Shown in pieces: positions 60,098 to 64,000 of a DNA stretch of 64,000 nucleotides. Origin of the DNA: Occultella glacieicola (GTDB lineage Bacteria > Actinomycetota > Actinomycetes > Actinomycetales > Beutenbergiaceae); NCBI RefSeq assembly GCF_004353825.1, contig NZ_SMNA01000007.1:186001-250000 (forward strand), read 5' to 3'. Under the pieces are notes generated by a model, which saw nothing but the letters and a program-made list of their open reading frames with translations, was not told where the DNA came from and made no database searches. The position numbers and the translations under genes are program-made. The stretch's first letter is position 1. Each line of letters opens with the position of its first letter.

Positions 60098-60871
60098 GTG
60101 CCCAAGGTCGCACTCGTCACCGGCGGGAACCGGGGCATCGGCCTCGGCATCACGAAGGAACTTCTCGGCGAGGGATACGCCGTCGCGATCCTGGCCACCC
60201 GCGAGGAGCCGGCCGAACTCATGGCCGAGCTGAACGGGATCGGTGAGGCGATCTACGTGCGCGGCAGCGTCGCGGAGCTCGCCGACCACCGCCGCTTCGC
60301 GGACGCCGCACTGGAACGTTGGGGCCGGATCGACCTGCTCGTGAACAACGCCGGCGTGGCTCCCGCCGAGCGCAACGACCTCCTCGTGGCCACCCCGGAG
60401 AGCTTCGACAGGGTCCTCGAGATCAACCTGCGCGGCCCGTACTTCCTCACCCAGCTCGTGGCCAACGAGATGATCGAGCGCAGGGCGGTGCACTCGGCGA
60501 ACCCCGACGACGTCGTCGGCACGATCATCAACGTCTCCTCGATCTCGGCGCAGGCGGTCTCGGTGAACCGCGGCGAGTACTGCATCTCCAAGGCCGGCGT
60601 CGGCATGGCCACTCAGCTCTGGGCCGCGCGCCTGGCCCCGGAGGGCATCGTGGTCTACGAGGTCAGGCCGGGCGTGATCGCGACCGACATGACGGCCGGC
60701 GTCAAGGAGAAGTACGACGCCCAGTTCGCGGGTGGACTTGCGCCCATGCCACGGTGGGGCACCCCGCGGGACGTGGCGGGCGCCGTCGTCCAGCTCTCTG
60801 CGGGACGGATGCCGTACTCGACCGGTGACGTGATCAACGTCGGCGGCGGCATGCAGATCCCCCGCCTGTAG
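60098..60871 (+). CDS. short-chain dehydrogenase/reductase
   Basis: A 257-aa classical SDR. NAD(P) motif TGGNRGIGLG, NNAG, active-site Ser in NVSSISAQ, YxxxK as YCISK, and RPGVIATDM; closing DVINVGGGMQIPRL. GTG 60098 is set by AAGGAG seven bases upstream. Followed 25 bp later by the flavoprotein, so both probably act on the same metabolite, plausibly a keto-sugar or sugar acid. Confidence 0.93.
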   Translation: MPKVALVTGGNRGIGLGITKELLGEGYAVAILATREEPAELMAELNGIGEAIYVRGSVAELADHRRFADAALERWGRIDLLVNNAGVAPAERNDLLVATPESFDRVLEINLRGPYFLTQLVANEMIERRAVHSANPDDVVGTIINVSSISAQAVSVNRGEYCISKAGVGMATQLWAARLAPEGIVVYEVRPGVIATDMTAGVKEKYDAQFAGGLAPMPRWGTPRDVAGAVVQLSAGRMPYSTGDVINVGGGMQIPRL

Positions 60872-60896
60872 AGCACGCGAACGAGAAGGAAGCAGA

Positions 60897-63011
60897 ATGA
60901 CGAACACCGCAGTCCCCGGGGCCGAGACCCTGACCATCGCCGGCGTCGAGGTGCCCGTGGTCACCGCGAACACCGTGGTGGTCGGCACCGGTTCGGCCGG
61001 CTTCTGCGCCGCGGACCGGCTCTGGGAGTTCGGCACCGACGACGTGGTCATGGTGACCGACAAGGTCGGCGCCGGGGCGAGCCGTAACGCCGGCTCGGAC
61101 AAGCAGACCTACTACAAGCTCACCCTCTCCGGCGACGACGGCGACTCCGTCCACGAGATGGCGAAGACGCTGTTCTCCGGTGGTGCGATGGACGGCGACA
61201 ACGCCCTCGCCGAGGCCGCGCTGTCGGCCCGCGGTTTCCTGCGCCTGTGCGACCTCGGGGTGCCGTTCCCGCAGAACAGGTACGGGGAGTTCATCGGCTA
61301 CAAGACCGACCACGATCCGCGCCGCCGGGCCACCTCCGTGGGGCCGTACACCTCGCGTTCGATGGTCGAGCAGCTCGAGAAGAAGGTGGCCCGCAACGGG
61401 ACCCGCATCTACGACGAGTGCCGGGTCATCGACCTGATCGTGATCGATGGTGCGATCGCCGGCCTGCTCGTGCTGCGCCAGGACGTGCCCGCAGACTCGC
61501 CGGAGTCGCAGTACCTGCTGCTGCGCACCACGAACATCGTCTACGCCACCGGGGGCCCGGCCGGCATCTATGCCACCCGGGTGTTCCCGAACGGGCAGTG
61601 GGGCGCGTCCGGCGCCGCCTACCGCGGAGGCGTGCACGGCAAGAACCTGACCGAGTGGCAGTTCGGGCTGGCCTCGACGAAACCACGCTGGAACGTCTCC
61701 GGCACCTACATGCAGGTGATCCCGCGGTTCGTCTCCACCGACGCCGAGGGCAACGACGAGCGCGAGTTCCTCACCGAGGCCATTCCCGACTACGGCCGCC
61801 TGATGACCCTGGTGTTCCTCAAGGGCTACCAGTGGCCGTTCGACATCCGCAAGGCCCGCGACGGGTCGTCACTGATCGACCTGCTCGTCTACCGCGAGAC
61901 CGTGCTGCGCGGGCGCCGGGTGTTCCTGGACTTCCGGTCGAACCCGGTCCGTCCCGACTTCGACCCGAGCGCGCTCGAGCCGGAGGCCCACGAGTACCTC
62001 GAGAAGGCCGGCGTGCTGTTCGGCACCCCGATCGAACGGCTGCGCCGGATGAACGAGCCGGCGTACCAGTTCTACCTGGACCGCAACCCGTACGTGGACC
62101 TCGAGACGGAGATGCTCGAGGTCGACGTGTGCGCCCAGCACAACAACGGCGGCCTGGTCGTGGACGCCTGGTGGCAGTCCAACGTGGCCGGCTTCTTCCC
62201 CGTCGGTGAGGCCGGCGGCGCACACGGCGTCTACCGCCCGGGCGGGGCCGCCCTGAACAGCGGGCAGGTGGGTGCCACCCGCGCCGCCCAGTTCATCGCG
62301 GCCCGGCGTACCGCTGCGCCGGTCGGGGTCGCGGAGTTCACCGCCGCCGCCGAGCCGGTGCTCGCCGACGCCCTCGCGCTGATCGCGGGAGCCAGCGAGC
62401 GTGCCGCGTCCGGCACCCCGGACAACACCGGCGACCTGCTACGCGAGGTCGCCGAGCTCATGAGTGCCAAGGCCGGCCCGGTCCGCTCGGCCGCCTCCAT
62501 CGACGAGGCGCTGGTCCAGGTGCACGCCTGGCTGAGCTCCTACGACGAGCTGATCAGCGCGGACGCCACCTCCCGACGGTCCGTGAACCGCACGTTCCTG
62601 GTCCGGGACATCCTCACGACGGCGTACGTGTACCTGTCCGCGATGGCCGACTACGTCGCGCACGGCGGCCGTTCGCGCGGCTCGGTCCTGTACACCGACC
62701 CCGACGGCGGTCTACCGCTGGTCGGTCACGGCGAGTCGGCCGATCAGGAACTGGACCTTCCGGAGATCTTCAGGTTCACCCTCGACGGCGGAGCCCTGGA
62801 CCCCGAGATCCAGGAGTCGGCGTGGGCTCGCCCGGGCGAGGGCGACGACGGTGCAGGGCTGGCCGGGTGGGTCGGTCCGGTCCCGCGGGAGGCCGCCGAC
62901 CCGGCCGGCCGGCCGCTGTTCCGGTGGCGGCCGGTGCGACCGATCCCGTCCGGTGACGACTTCTTCGAGAACGTCTGGCGCCAGTTCCGCGAGGACGGCA
63001 ACATCCACTGA
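60897..63011 (+). CDS. FAD-dependent oxidoreductase (fumarate reductase/succinate dehydrogenase-like)
   Basis: A 704-aa flavoprotein with the FAD motif VVVGTGSAGFCAA (GxGxxG at residues 30-35), VTDKVGAGASRNAGSDKQTY, a late FPVGEAGGAHGVYRPGGAAL flavin-binding helix and a helical C-terminal region as in L-aspartate oxidase/SdhA relatives. No iron-sulfur or membrane subunit is adjacent. It probably oxidises or reduces a polyol or carboxylate in the pathway fed by the SDR. Start context AGAAGGAAGCAGA. Confidence 0.9.
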   Translation: MTNTAVPGAETLTIAGVEVPVVTANTVVVGTGSAGFCAADRLWEFGTDDVVMVTDKVGAGASRNAGSDKQTYYKLTLSGDDGDSVHEMAKTLFSGGAMDGDNALAEAALSARGFLRLCDLGVPFPQNRYGEFIGYKTDHDPRRRATSVGPYTSRSMVEQLEKKVARNGTRIYDECRVIDLIVIDGAIAGLLVLRQDVPADSPESQYLLLRTTNIVYATGGPAGIYATRVFPNGQWGASGAAYRGGVHGKNLTEWQFGLASTKPRWNVSGTYMQVIPRFVSTDAEGNDEREFLTEAIPDYGRLMTLVFLKGYQWPFDIRKARDGSSLIDLLVYRETVLRGRRVFLDFRSNPVRPDFDPSALEPEAHEYLEKAGVLFGTPIERLRRMNEPAYQFYLDRNPYVDLETEMLEVDVCAQHNNGGLVVDAWWQSNVAGFFPVGEAGGAHGVYRPGGAALNSGQVGATRAAQFIAARRTAAPVGVAEFTAAAEPVLADALALIAGASERAASGTPDNTGDLLREVAELMSAKAGPVRSAASIDEALVQVHAWLSSYDELISADATSRRSVNRTFLVRDILTTAYVYLSAMADYVAHGGRSRGSVLYTDPDGGLPLVGHGESADQELDLPEIFRFTLDGGALDPEIQESAWARPGEGDDGAGLAGWVGPVPREAADPAGRPLFRWRPVRPIPSGDDFFENVWRQFREDGNIH

Positions 63012-63033
63012 CGCACTAGACCGAGGGGTGCGG

Positions 63034-64000
63034 TCAGCCGACGTCCCACGCGGAGAGCGTCGGACCGCCCGACTGGCTCAGGGTGTAGTAGCGATCGCCG
63101 TCCAAGGCGAGCGGGATCGTGTTGCCGTTGGTCCGGAGTTCCCAGGCCAGGTCCCCGGTGCGGACGTCGATACCGACGAGCGACTCGCCGGTCCCGGCGA
63201 ACCCGGCCAGGACCTGTCCGTCGGCGAAGGTGGGGACGAACCCGGCCTCCGGGCTCAGCGACCACAGCTCGGCACCGGTGTGCTCTTCCACCCCCACAAT
63301 GCCGGGGCCATTGGTGGCGACGACGATGCCGTCGACGCGGGCCATGACCCACTCGTCGGGTCGGCTCCAGAGTTGTGCACCGGACGCGGCGTCGGTAGCG
63401 ACCAACTCCGTCGGCCCGAACGCCCCCGTTGGTCGGGTCGTCTCGAGCGAGCGGATCGCCACTGCGGAGCGCGGGTCGTCATCGATCTGGAGGTACTCCT
63501 GACCCGGGGCGAGCGGGATCGGGTCCCGGTCGGGGGAGTACACGAGCACCCCATCAGGGTCCCGCGCCACCAGCCAGCGTGCGCCGAGCCAGCCCGGCTC
63601 CGCCCGCGAGAGGTCCTCGACGAGCGCCCCCGTCGTCGAGTCGAGGACATGACCCTGCCCCTGCACCATCGCCGAGCCGGACGGACCGTCGGTCTCGCGG
63701 GCCACCGACACGAACACCTCGGACCCGAAGACGGCGATCGCCGGTTGCCACTCGCCGATGCCCGGTTCCAGGCCGACGGTCCAGGTGGGCTGTGTGGCCC
63801 AGCCCGGGACGTCCGCCGGTGGGTCGGCCCTGCCGGCCGGAGCGACGCCCGAACCCTGCCTCCCGGCCAGCGCGGTGGCCGCGCCGGCGTACCGGGACAC
63901 CAGGTACTCATCGGGCGTCAGGGAGATCGTCACGATCGCGTCGCCGTCCGTGATCGCCGACGCGACCCCGGGCAGGCCGGCGACGCCGACCGCGCCGGTC
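63034..64000 (-). CDS. PQQ-like beta-propeller protein, N-terminus beyond window
   Basis: The C-terminal 322 residues of a repeat protein; the frame stays open across the window edge, so the start lies outside. WD/PQQ-like blades recur: TDAASGAQLWSRPDEW, VEEHTGAELWSLSP, IDVRTGDLAWELRT and LSAWDVG. Such propellers are usually extracellular or membrane-anchored in actinobacteria, but the N-terminus that would show this is not present. Function unknown. Converges with the flavoprotein gene. Confidence 0.85.
   Translation of the reverse strand, partial: TGAVGVAGLPGVASAITDGDAIVTISLTPDEYLVSRYAGAATALAGRQGSGVAPAGRADPPADVPGWATQPTWTVGLEPGIGEWQPAIAVFGSEVFVSVARETDGPSGSAMVQGQGHVLDSTTGALVEDLSRAEPGWLGARWLVARDPDGVLVYSPDRDPIPLAPGQEYLQIDDDPRSAVAIRSLETTRPTGAFGPTELVATDAASGAQLWSRPDEWVMARVDGIVVATNGPGIVGVEEHTGAELWSLSPEAGFVPTFADGQVLAGFAGTGESLVGIDVRTGDLAWELRTNGNTIPLALDGDRYYTLSQSGGPTLSAWDVG

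Overview
The window is 64 kb of very GC-rich DNA with dense, mostly short-spaced genes, many GTG starts and stop/start overlaps (ATGA, GTGA, TGATG). Gene content fits an actinobacterium of the Micrococcales type: an Lsr2 nucleoid protein, SAM-IV and SAM-I riboswitches, an ECF42 sigma factor with its DGPF (YCII) partner, an LAXTG-type sortase substrate, a WXG100/DUF1023 pair and several lipoprotein sugar-binding proteins. The genus cannot be named from sequence alone. I see no insertion sequence, prophage, CRISPR array or rRNA. One tRNA (Ser-CGA) is present.

Layout. 0-4.4 kb: cell-surface block with a six-repeat chaplin-like LAETG-anchored protein, a WXG100-like small protein, a DUF1023 alpha/beta hydrolase and an LppA-like protein. 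4.4-8.7 kb: ECF42 sigma factor and its DGPF partner behind a recognisable ECF42 promoter, a phosphotransferase, a metallo-beta-lactamase-fold hydrolase and an unknown acidic protein. 8.7-13.6 kb: PadR regulator with an ABC ATPase and FtsX-like permease, then a VKOR. 13.6-14.0 kb: a decayed toxin-antitoxin pair that has no intact reading frame. 14.1-18.0 kb: MFS transporter, a PPTase coupled to an unusual protein with a primase-like Asp motif, and an AraC/glyoxalase pair. 18.2-20.9 kb: methionine importer metNIQ closed by a strong terminator. 20.9-28.6 kb: flavin oxidoreductase, Lsr2, three tandem single-pass membrane proteins converging on a polytopic protein, an alpha/beta hydrolase, and an MFS exporter divergent from an ArsR-like regulator.

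28.6-36.7 kb carries sulfur metabolism under S-adenosylmethionine control. A class-V aminotransferase (cysteine-desulfurase-like) lies behind a SAM-IV riboswitch, and a DUF1737-rhodanese-MetZ operon lies behind a SAM-I riboswitch. Between them sit a small basic protein, a LuxR-type AAA regulator and a DUF6882 protein. 36.7-41.7 kb is housekeeping: upp, tadA, a VOC protein, an MscS channel whose Shine-Dalgarno sequence sits in a hairpin, a methyltransferase, a sirtuin and tRNA-Ser.

41.7-63 kb is a carbohydrate locus. Two LacI regulators each sit beside a three-gene sugar ABC importer. The second importer is followed by a YesL-like DUF624 protein, a Gfo/Idh/MocA oxidoreductase and L-rhamnose mutarotase. 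Further on come a secreted PL11 rhamnogalacturonan lyase with a C-terminal FIMAH-like domain and an SDR plus FAD-flavoprotein operon. LacI-like palindromes precede the first LacI gene, both importers, the lyase and the SDR operon. The set resembles the Bacillus yes rhamnogalacturonan locus: lyase outside, import of the products, and rhamnose handling inside. An AbiEi-like/DUF559-like gene flanked by palindromic elements interrupts it. The window ends inside a secreted-type beta-propeller gene on the minus strand.
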